DNA of 64,000 bases from Codonopsis lanceolata (lineage: Eukaryota > Streptophyta > Magnoliopsida > Asterales > Campanulaceae), in the NCBI GenBank assembly GCA_013146195.2, contig CM028384.1, positions 74,868,728 through 74,932,727 of the forward strand. The letters are read 5' to 3'. Both the position numbers and the translations under genes were made by a program. The notes under the pieces are model-generated. The model saw nothing but the letters and a program-made list of their open reading frames with translations, was not told the DNA's origin and made no database searches. Positions 32,011 to 44,723 of the stretch are shown here, one piece after another. Positions within the stretch are counted from its first letter, which is position 1. Every line of letters begins with the position of its first letter.

Positions 32011-32152
32011 TATTAAACTTTCTCTATTTTTGTTCTTACATTTTCCTATTCCTGCTACTTTTTCTTGGACGAAATATAAACTCAAAATTCAAAATCAAAG
32101 TCACTAAAATTCAAAAGCACAATTAAAAAGTGTTGATTGTATCCAAACACAC

Positions 32153-33400
32153 TGTAACGCCCAAAATTTTCGTACCAATTTAAAATTTCAAAATCTTGGA
32201 CGCGTCACTAATTCAAATACTAAATCACAATATTTCCAAAATCATCTCTTAAAGACTATTAATTAAATAAAATCATAAATAACTTATTACAATTCGAAAG
32301 TAGAATTAAACAAATCTGTAGTTCCAAAAGGCTAAACCAAATCCTTGTCCAATAAATTTTAAACGAGATAATTCAAAAATAAATCTTCAGGTTGTCCTTG
32401 ACGATATCCAACTTACTTAAAACTTGGAAGGAAAAAGATTTGAAAGGAATGAGTGAACAATGCCCAGCAAGATCATATACAACCCCTCCGAAATCTAGGG
32501 AAGGGTTTATCAAAAATAAAGTATTCAAAGGAATCAGTATTCAAATTTGCTCATATTCGGAAATATCATAATAAAATGATGATGCTTCACATTTCATAAT
32601 GTTACAAAAGAATTTAAGATTTCATATGAATGATAGAGATATAAAAGCATGTGCGAGAGGTCTAATCGTCGCCAACTGTCCCATAGCAGATGGAGACGAT
32701 GACCAACCCACGGATACCATGATCACATAATCGGTCTCATGACCTCTTTTAAACAAGGATTCACAATATAATAATACTCACAATTCATAATGGTATATCC
32801 GGATAACCAAGTCATGGGCTAGGTGGCATAATTCACAATCAAATATCAAAATCAAAATGTTACTTTATCCCAGTAGCCGGTTGTTCAACTTAGTGATCAT
32901 AGTAAGATTTCAAAAAAATGATATACGAACGATAATTTGGTTTCACAAAAATATCTCACTAGAAATTTAAATATTCGTGAGATACATAATGAGATTTACA
33001 ATTTAGAGTAACAATATAATAGATACGATGGAATTCAAATTCAAATTCAAATTCCAACTCAAAGTTGGTTCACGTTTCAAAGAAAGGTAAATGTCAAAGA
33101 ATTAGCAAAAGCCTATCAATTTGGAATAAATAATTCAAATATCTAAAAGATGTATAATCTCTTACCTGATTAACGAGTGTACAACGAAATGAATATAACC
33201 AATTCTGGAAGAAAGCTAACTTCTCTTGTCCAAATCTAGAATTTACAAATGTAATATAATTATTAGCTAAAACTATTCTAATAATAAATCCCTAATATCC
33301 ATATGCCCAATTGTTAACTCAAACTCAATTAAAAAGAAAGTTTTATCCTTGTTTATTTAATTATTTATTATTTATTTATTATTATTATTTTGTGACAACC
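32153..33400. mobile_element. Possible LTR-derived sequence
   Basis: It begins TGTAACGCCCAAAATTTTCG, like the 5' ends of many plant LTRs, and has the mixed composition of an LTR or leader with no coding frame. A second LTR-like phrase, TGTGACAACCCGTCACC, occurs at about 33392. No partner LTR, primer site or target duplication was found. Confidence 0.3.
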
Positions 33401-33409
33401 CGTCACCAT

Positions 33410-34260
33410 CCATCCATCATTCCTTTTCCTTTTCTTGTTTGAGTACTCCACTGCACACACATTAAAAACATCATAAATACACACACAAAAGCTCCCATAT
33501 TATACTTGCATGTGAGACTACTCCTTCCATCTCTCTTTTATTTTTTTCCTTTCTTCCCTTCTGCCATTTCGTCTTCTCTGTTCTTTTCTTATTTATTTTT
33601 TTTGGTTCTTCAATTACCCCTTCTCCACCACCAAAACACACAATTTTATAAAGACAAGTTATTACTTCCTTCCATCAATTCCCTCTCACCTCTCTTAACC
33701 GACCTAAACACGATAAAATCAAATTTGGAAAAAATCTACTTCCAACATTTTGATTTCAAAAGCTCACATAATATAGCAACATTCACCAACCTCAAATTGA
33801 TGATAGCCATTTGAAAATCAATTTTATCAATCGTTCAAAAATTATTTCTTACACCCACAGACAACTCACTTAGAGCTCATATATAGAGACTCTCCTTCAT
33901 CGTCGACCACCACCGATTTCTACCACCCGAACACACCTACTAATTGAACATGAGAACTACTAGAAATATGAAACTGAAAAAGCAATATCATACCTCAAAT
34001 CGAGCCCTGCGTTCTCTTCTATCGGTGGTTCGAGGCTTCAATAATCTTTGCTTTACGTGCTTTGTTTTGTTTTTCTTTTTTTTGTGTAAAAACCCAACTG
34101 GGTATACCTACCTTTATACACCCAGTGCATGTCTCTTCCCCTTCTTGATCAAACATGAACACCAATTTGTTCATGCACTCATCTCATAGATTATCCCTTT
34201 TTCACTTCGTCTCTCTCACTTCTCGAGTTCAGTCGAACTCTTCCGTCAACTAAATTCTTT
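33410..34260. other. Pyrimidine-rich stretch, no gene accepted
   Basis: The plus frame 33506-33814 begins with a hydrophobic run, but the sequence is a CT-rich tract and the rest shows no domain. The frame 33944-34189 likewise. Confidence 0.4.
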
Positions 34261-34290
34261 CCCCCTTTCCTGAAACAGTCGGTTCTCTTC

Positions 34291-34292
<2 letters not shown>

Positions 34293-34345
<53 letters not shown>
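34293..34345. repeat. (TA)n microsatellite
   Basis: About 26 TA units, about 30 bases from the Helitron end. Confidence 0.9.
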
Positions 34346-34347
<2 letters not shown>

Positions 34348-34376
34348 TTTTAGTACTACTATTTCTATTATTATAA

Positions 34377-35215
34377 CTAGTTTTACACCCGTGCGTTAAA
34401 CGCACGAACAAAAATATTTTTTTAATTATATAATATTCAAGCAAAACAAATAAGAAAATCAAAATCAAAAGAATAAATTAAGAAATGTAATGTTTGAGAC
34501 AACTACTTAAATATTAAATACATTATTTTATTGGTAATATTATATATTTTAAAAAATTTCGTTATACACAACATTTGTTGTTTTATTTGTTGACTTTCCA
34601 TCTTTATCAGTATTAATATCTTCAAGCCAAAACGGTTTGTTACCCTAGAACCTGTAACATACAACTGACAATGACTGAATATTGGCTTCTTCAAGAAGAG
34701 TCTTACATGCGAAAGTGATTGACCTTGACTTTTGTTAATTGTCATGACATACGATACTACCAATGAAAATTATCTTTTCTAGAAACTTAAAAGACAACTC
34801 CACATCTAATGGAGACAATGACATTCTTGGTATAAACATTTTGTCTCAAACATTGCTTTCATTCTAAAAATTTACTTCAACAGCGTGATTCTCAAGCATG
34901 ATAATAATTAATTTTATTTCATTGCACAACCTTGCAGCAGGGTTAGTGTTTCTCAACAACATCACCAAAACACCAACCTTAAATATTAATTCATGGTTAG
35001 ACAATGCTGAACACTTTATACTATTCAAAAACTTTGTAGAATGATTGTCTTCAAACAAACTTGTGTTGTTCTCTGCCATGTACATATAATTTGAACTCAA
35101 ATAAGTTCTTTCTTCTAAGTGATTGTTAGATACCATGTAATTATTTATGGTGTCAAAAACATCAAGAGTCGGGGCAAGTATAACCCTTCCTTGCAAATAT
35201 GACACGTCATAAAAG
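34377..35215 (-). mobile_element. Truncated Helitron with helicase remnant
   Basis: The minus-strand 3' end is clear: stem CGTGCG-TTTAA-CGCACG (34390-34406), GGTGTAAAA, CTAG (34377-34380), then T. Upstream on the same strand lie two frames of the Helitron Pif1-type helicase: YLQGRVILAPTLDVFDTINN ... KCSALSNHELIFKVGVLVML (35205-34864) and MVVSYVMTINKSQGQSLSHV ... QLYVTGSRVTNRFGLKILI (34763-34590). The regions correspond to the last third of the helicase, with a frameshift and missing codons between them. Nothing of the Rep domain remains; the 5' part is gone before the retrotransposon at 35379. Confidence 0.82.
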
Positions 35216-35378
35216 ACTCAACGATTAAGGAAGGGAAAAAAAGTATTTTTGCGGTTAAAAAAAATAGAGTATTTCAACGGCTAACATTTTAGAAAAAAGG
35301 ACCGACCCGTAATTATTCCTTACCAAAATGATAAATAAATAAAAAAACTCATCTCATTGAAAAACACTAAAAAGCCTA

Positions 35379-36688
35379 CTGATCGATGTTTTATTTTAAT
35401 CTTTTTCCTTGCAAGTGGACAAGACTATTATAGAATAGTATTTGAAGCAAGGGTCGAACCCACAAAGACAAGAGATCACGAACAATGCAATTTATTGATA
35501 GCAAATTATTAATCTAAAGGGGGTTTTTATAATGATTTTATTTAAACTACTATTTATATTTAGGTGATTAACTAATTAGCAGTAATTACAATTATGAAGA
35601 TCGTATGGTAGGTGGCAATCTAGGATTCTGAGTTTCACTTGTATCTCCTTTATGTTCAATTCATAATAATTATCATTCAATTTCTTGGGTTCGTTCACTA
35701 AAGATAGATATAGTTTGTTGAACTATTGGTTCACCTCCATCCCATAACATTCATCCATTCTATATCCTAAGCACAAGAACAAGTAATCTATCTGTAACCT
35801 AGATTATGATCTATCTGTCACCTAGATCATGTATGAACCTGGTCCTAGCTTATCACTCTTGTGCATCGATAGGTCCAATTTATTGTGATGGTGAGCGAGT
35901 GTACGACATATGCACATTGGTCATGTAGTTATCCGCACCTCTAGGCCTTTATTATTTGCGATTACATTCATTTGTTCAAAGCAAAATAATAAAGGGATTG
36001 ATAAACACCACAATCAACAAGAATTGAATGAACATACATATGAATTAAAACATAAATTCGATACAAGTTACCTCCCACCTCCTAGATTATTGATGATTTA
36101 GTTCATCATAGACAATGAACAACACATGGAGATGAACGGAAACATGATCTTGATCTTCAATACTTGTAATTACACAATCTAACTATGTTATACAACCTAA
36201 AAACTATCTAAAATCTATACAAAACTGTTTCTAGCCGTTTTTCTATATCCTAGGCTTTGGCATCCGATCTCTATTTATACCCGGGAGTTGTAATCCAATC
36301 GAATCACTTGTGAAAATACGAAATTTGCGCATTCTGACCACCTTGCGATCGCAAGGTATTGGGTACCTTGCGTCCGCAAGGTCTCTAGTTTCTTTGGCCC
36401 TTGATTTCTGACTTCTTCAATGTTGCTGTCCACCTTGCGGGGGCAAGGTCTGAGTACCTTGCGACCACAAGGTCTCCAGATTGGACATCCTTCGTTTCTT
36501 CTTCATTTATCATCTTGGGCCCTTCTTGGAATTTGCATATAAAACCCTGGAGTTTTGCATATTTTCACTAAAAACCATGAAACTTACAAAACTCACCGAA
36601 AACACATATCAGTAGCCAAAAGCCTCGTGAAATAGCATAATTTAAGTCATAGAAGCATATAAAATCGACGTATAAAATACATCGATCA
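35379..36688 (-). repeat. 3' LTR of the Athila-like element
   Basis: 1310 bases, TGATCGATG...CATCGATCA. It holds a TATA box on the minus strand (GGGTATAAATAGAG, about 36268-36283) and four 18-base palindromes (36340-36473). By eye it differs from the other LTR at about 40 sites (~3%), so the insertion is not recent. Confidence 0.95.
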
Positions 36689-36706
36689 AATACCCCCAAA
36701 CTTAAA
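36689..36706 (-). promoter_or_regulatory. Polypurine tract
   Basis: The minus strand reads AAGTTTGGGGGTATT directly before the 3' LTR, the expected site for plus-strand priming. Confidence 0.8.
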
Positions 36707-37723
36707 CTTTGCTCGTCCACGAGTAAACAATACTTATAAATACAAAAGCAATTAAATAACAAAAATAGAAAATCTTTTTGGAGGGTGACACAATTTACAC
36801 TCCTCTATAAACCCACAAACTCAAGGAGACTCTTTCGAGTGACTCGACTAAGCAGATAAATACAAAAACTGATAAATACAAAAGCAAATAAAAACTAAAC
36901 AAAAATCTTTTTGGTTTCAACCTCAAGTTATAAAAATATGGCATGCAAAGCAGTCTCAGTTTGATGCTCACCGCATATATACAGGCTTAGTCACATAAAA
37001 CCAACTGATCGTTTCTTAAAACTGCTACTACTTTTAATTTCTCCGTATGTCTGTGATCACGAGTCTTAGAGAATATCTCAATTAAAACAGTTTTATTAAG
37101 CTAAACACCAGTACACCACATTCATATGAAAATCAAAGTTTAATAGAAAATCATGCATTATGAACTATGAGATCTACCGTCCAAACCCGGTCAATTATAG
37201 AAAGAAAGGTCCCAAGGATTTCAAAGACTTATACATCCATCACATGCACTTCTATGTTTGACATACAATGCTCTTTTATCCCAATGACTTGTAATAGCTA
37301 AGATTATGCTAACACAGTGAGCTTTAAGGCGAATAATAATGAACATGAAGTGTTTGATCAATTTCATATGACTCACTTGACAGTTAAAACAACATAAACA
37401 TTGGCAAGAAGATCATTAGGTCTTTATTTAGCTTGTAATGTAAGGCCAAGGTGATGGGGGGTTTGATGGAAAGGGATTGGAATTCAAAGTGAGAGAGTAA
37501 GACTACCCTTTAGGCTAGGACCTGCAAAAACCACAAGTGGGTGGTGCTTTTTGTTACTTTTCAGTTTTCTTCTCCCCCCCCCCCAAACTTGTTTTGGGCA
37601 ATATGTACTTCTAAAAATATCACATCATTCTTCTTAGCAATGATTTTTCTAACATATTTTCTTTTGAAAGCTATGCTTCCATTTGAATCTTTTTGCACTC
37701 TTCTTCTTCCGTTTCATTTTTCG

Positions 37724-37769
<46 letters not shown>

Positions 37770-38810
37770 CCTATTCTCTCAAAGGGTAGGCTAAAAGTGT
37801 ATAGGCTTTTAGGGTTAAGTTAATGTGGGTAATAGAAACGATGGCGAATGTGGGTTTAAATAGTGTGCTTAGCGCACTCTATTCTTTTTTTCATTAAGCT
37901 CAAAGGGGACACTAGGGATATTTTTAGTATAGGTCAGGAAATATTTAGGCTCTAACGATCCAAAGATGGCATAAGTCATTTCTTAATGCCAAATGCTCAT
38001 GTAGTTTTTAAAGCAAGTAAGACACACAAAAATATCATATCAACTATGGAAACTGTAGGGTTGAATGTTTAGCATCACTGGATTTCACATAAGCATTCGC
38101 TAAGACAGATGGTAGGGACAATTGAGACTAACATGCAAACACGGTTCGAAAGTGTGCTTGAGATATATAAATGAGAAAAATCCAAGGGATCTAACTATCA
38201 TGCAATTGACCCTAAGTCACAATTTAATGCAACAGTTATGTTTGAATGACTATGCATCATATTCTTGTGCATATCTAGTTGTAATGAAGTAGGTGTTATA
38301 AACTTTATAAAACTATTCTAATCAATCCATAATTATGACTGGTGTGGGTGCATGAAGAATTTGGAGAAAAGTAAAAGTTTCGCAAAATCAAGTAAATTCG
38401 AGGAGGATCTACGGACTAGCTATGCGGCTTCATTGCATTAACTCCTCATTGACTACGACTAGCATTACCACACCTAAACTTCGAGGATGAAAATTTTGAA
38501 ATATTTTATTTTTTTGATTTTGATTTTGAAAATCTTTTTTTTTAAAGAAAATTGGAGATGTTGATGACACAATTGATGATGGGTTCCCACAAGAGGAATC
38601 CACGAGCATCTAATGTGAGTGTATTCTGGTCAAGGCAACACCTCCGAAAATAAGAAAACAAATTAAAAACAGGAAAAACGTGTGAAGAGTTAAATGGTCA
38701 TCGAGAAAAGAAAATTTTCTTCACCCTAAAACGTAGCCCAACTCCATTCCTCCTTAGGCTAGGACCTGCTAAGACTACGGGCTTAGAATCCCTCCCCAAA
38801 CTTAATTTCT
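36707..38810 (-). other. Non-coding 3' region of the retrotransposon
   Basis: No coding frame. It has a (TA)n tract (37728-37766) and two further purine tracts on the minus strand (about 37573-37590 and 38790-38805), each next to a repeated GGCTAGGACCTGC(A/T)AA(A/G)AC block (about 37515, 38757). Confidence 0.7.
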
Positions 38811-38849
38811 ATTTTGTCCTCAAAATTGAGGAACATATGAGAGGGTTGA

Positions 38850-39991
38850 TGGGGACGGACACAATATCAAAAGGAAATAGCGAGGCCACCTAACGAAGAG
38901 GATGAAACTTGGGCCTCGACTCACGGTGAGTCGGGCGGAAATAACGAATGAGGACGAAACTTCGGGGATCGTGCCGGGAGGCAACCCATAATAAGTGGAG
39001 ACATTTTGTCCCACGGTGTTAAACCACCCAAATAGCCGCTCTTGGTCGGCAATTTGTGCCAAGCTGTTGAGTTGTCCATTTGGGCTTCAAGGAAACCTCT
39101 TCTAGCCTATTGGAAGATCCCTACGAGTGGGTCCTCCTCCTCCTCTTCGGGTTCCTCCCGTGAGGAATCGACTCTCGGTCTGGCTGGGTGCTCAAACAAA
39201 ATGGCCCTAGTAATGGCCGGACCGGCCTTAAGCCTCTCGCGTGTGCAGGCCATCTCACGCTGCCCCTCCTACACAACTCGGTGATCAAATGCGGGAGCGC
39301 GAACCCCGCATTCGTGGCACCTCTAATAAGGGTCTTAATTTGGCCGTTGATCGAACGACCGACATCAACCCACCGGTCATGATGGTGTAGGTCGGGATGC
39401 CTTAGCCCAAGTCACCGTATGTTGGTGGCTGGAGGGCATGAGGCGACCACAAATAAATTTGAACACGGGCTTGGCGTGTTCGAGAAGAACTCCTCCATGG
39501 TGCGTGGACCGTAGGGTGGATTACGGTTTTGGGTCCACTCAACACCAGGGAGGGCGATGGTCGCATTGACCACCTCGAGAGGGACAGGGGTATGGAGGTG
39601 TGTGCTATAGTCGTCGGCACCAACCGCAAAGTTGGATGTGCCGTAGTATTCGTTAATGCTTTGGGACGAAAAGTCTACAATAACGTCCCTCACATTAACG
39701 GTGTTTAAAACACCCCCATCCATGCCAATGCGGCCATTGGCATAGAACTTCGCGACAATAGGCACCTTGTCAGGAGAGTCGGTCAATAACCCCACCTACG
39801 GGCGTAAAGTTGGGACGGAGGCCAAATTCTTCAGCCTTGAATCCCCTCTCGGGAACCAAGGACTTGGAGAGTTTGGCCGCATATTTTTCAGAGGCCTCGT
39901 AGGAAACAAATCGGGTGTGGTCATACTGCGGTTCCTCCTCTTGAACAGGGCGGGAGGTGGAAGCACCGGTATTTCTACACTTTCTAAACAT
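38850..39991 (-). pseudogene. Athila extra ORF ('putative plant transposon protein' type), broken
   Basis: Minus-strand pieces in three frames form one protein: MFRKCRNTGASTSRP ... RFVSYEASEKYAAKLSKSLV (39991-39770); IVAKFYANG ... VDFSSQSINEYYG (39795-39412); RWVDVGRSINGQIKTLIRG and FALPHLITELCRRGSV (about 39385-39270). Conserved phrases (EFYANA-type, VxFxxxxINxxYG, FPxLITxLC) belong to a domain frequent after integrase in Athila-type elements and once called env-like; its function is unknown. At least two frameshifts and several stops break it. Confidence 0.65.
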
Positions 39992-40469
39992 TTTGTTTGA
40001 ACAAAACTAAAATTTAAATATTTAACAATTAAAAATGTATTTTCAAAAAAATTTAAAATTAAAATTTATTTCCAAAAGCATGCAAATATATCTACGTGAA
40101 AATATCTAACACCCTAGCATGCAAAAAATTTGACGTTAAAAAAATTAAAGGGAGTTAGAGTTACTTGTTAATTGCAGCTTTTGAGATGGAGAGTCGCCGG
40201 AGTTTTGATTGGCGTCGACAATGGTGATGTTGTCTTCTCCTTGCTTCAAAGCCTATTCAAGCTTTAATGTAGTGAAATGGAGGATGAAGGAGAGGGTGAA
40301 GATGAAAAGTGATGAAGAGGGAGGAGATCTTCTAGATTAGAGCCGGAAATTTTTAAGAGTTACAAGAGTTTTCCCCGGATCTTTGGAGGAGATGGGCTGC
40401 TGCTTCGCTGCTTGAAGGGAGAAATAGTTTGGAGTGATTCTGCAATTGATCCCGGCACTGTCTTATATA

Positions 40470-40640
40470 AAGGGACCTTGCAGTCGCAAGGTCTGCCACA
40501 CCTTGCGACCGCAAGGTAGGCAGTCAAAGCGGTTCAAATTCTGCTGATTCCCCACGTCTGTCAGTACTTTCTCACGAGATCTGCATTTACTGAAGACCTT
40601 GCGGTCGCACGGTCTCCCACACCTTGCGTCCGCAAGGTGG
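40470..40640. repeat. Internal copies of the paired 18-bp palindromes
   Basis: Four palindromes in two pairs: 40475-40492, 40500-40517, 40596-40613, 40621-40638. They are of the ACCTTGCG-NN-CGCAAGGT type, the same as in the LTRs. A TATATAAAGGG on the plus strand lies just before the first (about 40464). Confidence 0.85.
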
Positions 40641-40972
40641 GCAAAATTGCTCCTTGTCGTTTCTGCTTCATCCTTTTTAACAGTTTAGCCTCGCCGTTAA
40701 GTTTCGTTATGTTTACGTCACTTTCCTGTATGCAAAAACTTAACAAAAATTCTAAAATAAAATTATTAGCAACATATAAATACAACACTAAGATGCTTTT
40801 CTCCCCCAAACTTGAATTTTGGCATATTTAATTAAAAATTAAATGTTCAAAAATACATTTAACAGAGAATAACATATTTAAATTAACTACAAATGCAATA
40901 GAATCCATAATAGTGGGTTGCCTCCCACCTAGCGCCTTTGTTTAACGCCTTTGGCTCGACCAAACTGCAAGC

Positions 40973-42214
40973 CTAATCCTTTGGAGGTTCATTGTCAGCC
41001 AAACGAATTAATTCGATTGTTCGTTCAACTGACATCGGCTCAAGGTATGGCTTGAGTCGGTGTCCATTAACCTTAAAAATTTCATTGTTCTTTGGATTTT
41101 GAATATCAACATCTCCATGGGGATAAATTCGTACAATTATAAAAGGACCAGACCATTTAGATTTTAACTTTCCAGGGAATAGCCTATGTCTAGAATTAAA
41201 AAGTAACACTTTCAACCCTGGTCGAAACATCTTATTGGCTAAACCCATGTCATGATACTTTTTGATCTTCTCTTTATATGTTTTGGCGTTCTCATACGAA
41301 TTCAACCTATATTCTTCTAGTTCATTCAATTGAAACAATCTTTCCTCATCAGCCAGAGTTAAATCTAGGTTCAATTCTTTAACAGCCCAATAAGCCTTAT
41401 GCTTAATTTCAACTGGTAAATGACATGCTTTGCCATATACCATTCTATATGGACTCATTCCTATTGGGGTTTTAAAAGCAGTTCGGTATGACCATAAAGC
41501 ATCCTTAAGTTTAGATTCTCAATCTTTACGATTAGGCCTAACAGTCTTTTCTAATACTGCTTTAATTTGTCTATTGCTTACCTCTACTTGGCCAGAAGTT
41601 TGAGGATGATAAGGTGTAGCTAGCTTGTGAGTCCCTTGGTCACTTATTATGGCCTTAGGTACTCCATATCTAGCAAACAAATCTTCTACAAATTTAACCA
41701 CTATTTTACCATCGTTTGTCTTGGTTGCTACTGCTTCAATCCACTTAGATACATAATCAACTGCTACCAAAATATACTCACAATTATTTGACACTAGAAA
41801 AGGACCCATGAAATCAATACCCCAAACATCAAAGATTTCAACAACCATAGTAATATGTAAAGGCATTTCGTTTCTTTTTCCTATTCCACCAGTTCTTTGA
41901 CACTTATCACATGTTCTATAAAACAGTTCACAATCTCTAAAAACAGTTGGCCAATATAAACCAGATTGCAAAAATTTTCTAGCAGTTTTGTTTCCACTAA
42001 AATGACATCCACAAGAGTATCCATGGCAGAATTCCATAATATCTTGTTGGTCTTTTTCTGGAATACATCTCCTTATTAAAGAGTCTGAACAAATTTTATA
42101 TAAATGAGGTGCTTCCCAAAAATAATTTTTCGTTTCTACCAAAAATTTCTTCTTTTCATAATGATCAAAATCAGGGTTTATGATGTCAGACATAATAATT
42201 AACAAAATCAGCAT
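40973..42214 (-). pseudogene. pol: Integrase of the Athila-like element
   Basis: The frames 42214-41519 and 41458-40973 (interrupted at 41519-41521 by TGA where the family has Trp) make the integrase. The zinc-binding H..H..C..C is seen (CHGYSCGCHF ... CDKCQR). The catalytic Asp residues are in GIDFMGP and ISDQGTH, and the Glu is in SGQVEVSNRQ. Between SDQGTH and KLATPYHPQ about 15 residues usual in the family are missing. The carboxy-terminal part (WSGPFIIVRIYPHGDVDI) is complete; no chromodomain. A frameshift near 42195 separates it from RNase H. Confidence 0.9.
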
Positions 42215-42215
42215 A

Positions 42216-43874
42216 TCAAGGGTTTGAATCTTTAATGGCTAACAGTTGCTCATCAGGAAAATCATCATTTATTGGAACTGGGTCATCAAGAAATTGACGT
42301 TCAAGCAAGGGTGAAAATTCTAATCTTGACAAATGATCGGCTACGACATTTTCGGTTCCCTTTTTGTCTTTGATTGTTATATCAAATTCTTGCAACAATA
42401 ACATCCACCTAATTAGTCTATGTTTAACATCATTCTTACTTAATAAATATTTTAATGCAGAGTGATCAGAAAATATTATTACCTTTGATCCTAACAGATA
42501 TGATCTGAATTTTTCTAAAACATACACAACTGCCAAAAATTCTTTTTCTGTTGTGGTATAATTTAGTTGTGCATCATTTAAAGTTCTACTAGCATAATGT
42601 ATTACATGAGGTTTTCTATCTACCCTTTGTCCTAACACGACTCCAATTGCAAAATCTGATGCATCACACATGATTTCAAAAGAAAGTGACCAATCAGGAT
42701 CGGATAAAATAGGGGCAGTAGTTAATTTTTCTTTTAATAAATTAAATGCATCTAAACATTCTTTATCAAAAATAAACTCCGTATCTTTTGCTAACAAGTT
42801 ACATAGAGGCTTACAAATTTTGGAAAAATCTTTTATGAATCTTCTATAAAAACCAGCATATGCAAGAAAACTTCTAACACCTTTAACAGAAGTTAGGGGA
42901 GGTAGTTGTGAAATAACTTCAATTTTAGCTTTATCAACTTCAATGCCTTTATTAGACACAACATGCCCTAAGACAATTCCATGTTTGACCATGAAGTGAC
43001 TTTTTCCCCAACTCAAAGTTAAATTTGTGTCACAGCATCTTTTCAGGACTGATGTGAGATTTTCTAAGCAATGATCAAAAGAATTTCCAAAAACTGAAAA
43101 ATCGTCCATGAAAACTTCAACACATCTTTCAACTAAATCTGAAAATATAGAAATCATGCATCTTTGAAAGGTGGCTGATGCATTACATAATCCAAACGGC
43201 ATTCTCCTAAAATCAAAAGTACCAAAAGGACATGTAAAAGTTGTTTTCTCTTGGTTTTCGGGTGCTACAGGGATTTGATTGTAACCAGAAAAACCATCAA
43301 GAAAGCAATAATATTCATGACCGGCTAGTCTTTCAAGGATTTGGTCAATAAATGGCAAAGGAAAGTGGTCTTTCCTAGTTGCCGCATTTAGTTTTCGCAA
43401 ATCAATGCACATTCTATAACCAGTTATTGTTCTTGTAGGGACTAATTCATCTTTTTCATTTTTAACAACCGTAATTCCTGACTTTTTAGGAACTACTTGA
43501 ACAGGACTAACTCATTTACTATCTGATATACGATAAATTATACCCGCATCTAGGAGCTTAAGAACTTCTTTTCTTACGACTTCTTCCATATGTGGGTTAA
43601 GTCTTCTTTGCCTTTCTCTTGAAGGTTTACTACCTTCTTCTAGATGTATTTTATGCATGCACATAGACGGATTAATACCTTTTAAATCAGCTAGGGACCA
43701 TCCTATAGCTTCTCTATGTGTCCATAAAACTTTCAACAAACTAGCTTCTTGCTCTTCCGTTAAATCAGCTGCTATAATAACATGCAAAGTTTTACCTTCT
43801 CCTAAAAATGCATATTTTAAATGGGGTGGTAATGGTTTTAATTCTTCAACTGGAGGAGATTTAATAGATGACAT
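42216..43874 (-). pseudogene. pol: Reverse transcriptase and RNase H of the Athila-like element
   Basis: Starts with the pre-RT block (LPPHLKYAFLGEGKTLHVII, 43874-43512), stopped by TGA at 43512-43514 in ISDSK*VSPVQVVPKK, where Trp is expected. RT follows: CIDLRKLNAATRKDHFPLPF, FGLCNASATFQRCM-type block, and the catalytic FMDDFSVFG. RNase H has CDASDFAIGVVLGQR, the E of TTEKEFLAVV and SDHSALKYLL. It ends at TGA 42216-42218, again at an expected Trp before YADFVNYYV. The enzymes copy element RNA into DNA in the family; this copy cannot give a full protein. Confidence 0.93.
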
Positions 43875-43949
43875 AAATTCAGAATTTTCTGCTTTAATTG
43901 TTTCTTCTATTTTAGCCTCCTCATTATTTTCTTCTTTAACATCTTCTAT

Positions 43950-44723
43950 CTATATTTCCTCAAAAAGAGATTTCAAAATCTCTACTTCATCTTCTTTAAT
44001 TTCATTACTTACTTCTTCTACTTTGTCAGATTTATCAGAATTATTTTCTGATTCTTTTTCTTTATCTTTCTTTTTAAGAGCTTCTAACTTCTCTCTTTCT
44101 TGTCTTTCTTCCTCTTCTATTTCTCTTTTTATCTCATCAATGTCAATTTTTATGGGAGGGATAAGACTATCATCATAAACTATAAATGTATCTCTCTCAT
44201 AATCTTCATCTTTATTGTCTTCTTCAAAAGTTTCAGTTGATAATTTTTCAATTTCATCTATGGAAAAACATGCATTTATGTCGCTAGGTCTATGTATAGC
44301 ATCAAAAACAGAGATTTCAACAGTTTCACCTAGGACTGACATAGTGAGTTTACCGTTTTTCACATTTATCATTGTGTTGGCAGTAGCCATAAATGGTCTG
44401 CCTAACAATATGAGAACTTCATTATTTGTACATATCTTCCTTTCCATTTCTAGAACCACAAAGTCTACTGGAATGATTAGTTTATCAACCTGAACTAGGA
44501 TGTCTTCCACTATACCCAAATGATATTTAACTAAACGATCAGCTAATTGTAATTGCATACTAGTGGGTTTTAGTTCTCCTAACCCTAATTGTTTATAGAC
44601 CGTAAAAGACATCAAATTATTACTAGCTCCTAGATCTAGCATTGCTTTCATCTTTTTAGAGCTTCCCAAGGAAACTTGGATATTAAAGCTACCAGGATCT
44701 TTCAACTTAGGGGGTAATTCGGG
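43950..44723 (-). pseudogene. pol: Aspartic protease region of the Athila-like element
   Basis: LPPKLKDPGSFNIQVSLGSS leads to the active-site motif LDLGASNNLMS (catalytic Asp in DLGAS), then LLGRPFMATANTMINV, the usual second conserved block of retropepsins. A long acidic, lysine-rich linker follows. It is bounded by stops TAA (44724-44726) and TAG (43950-43952) in the same frame as RT. Confidence 0.88.

Noticed and set aside
32153..33400. Complete LTR retrotransposon starting at TGTAACGCCC
   Set aside because: No second LTR, primer site, polypurine tract or coding remnant could be found; kept only as a weak LTR-like feature.
33506..33814. Secreted small protein (hydrophobic start)
   Set aside because: The hydrophobic run comes from a CT-rich tract; no conserved residues, cleavage context or neighbours support a gene.
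38820..39062. Separate gene for the 80-codon minus frame
   Set aside because: It is the end part of the broken extra ORF of the Athila-like element.
43657..44493. Plus-strand frames opposite gag-pol (173 and 92 codons)
   Set aside because: They are shadows of the protease/linker frame, serine-rich because the sense strand is Glu/Lys-rich.
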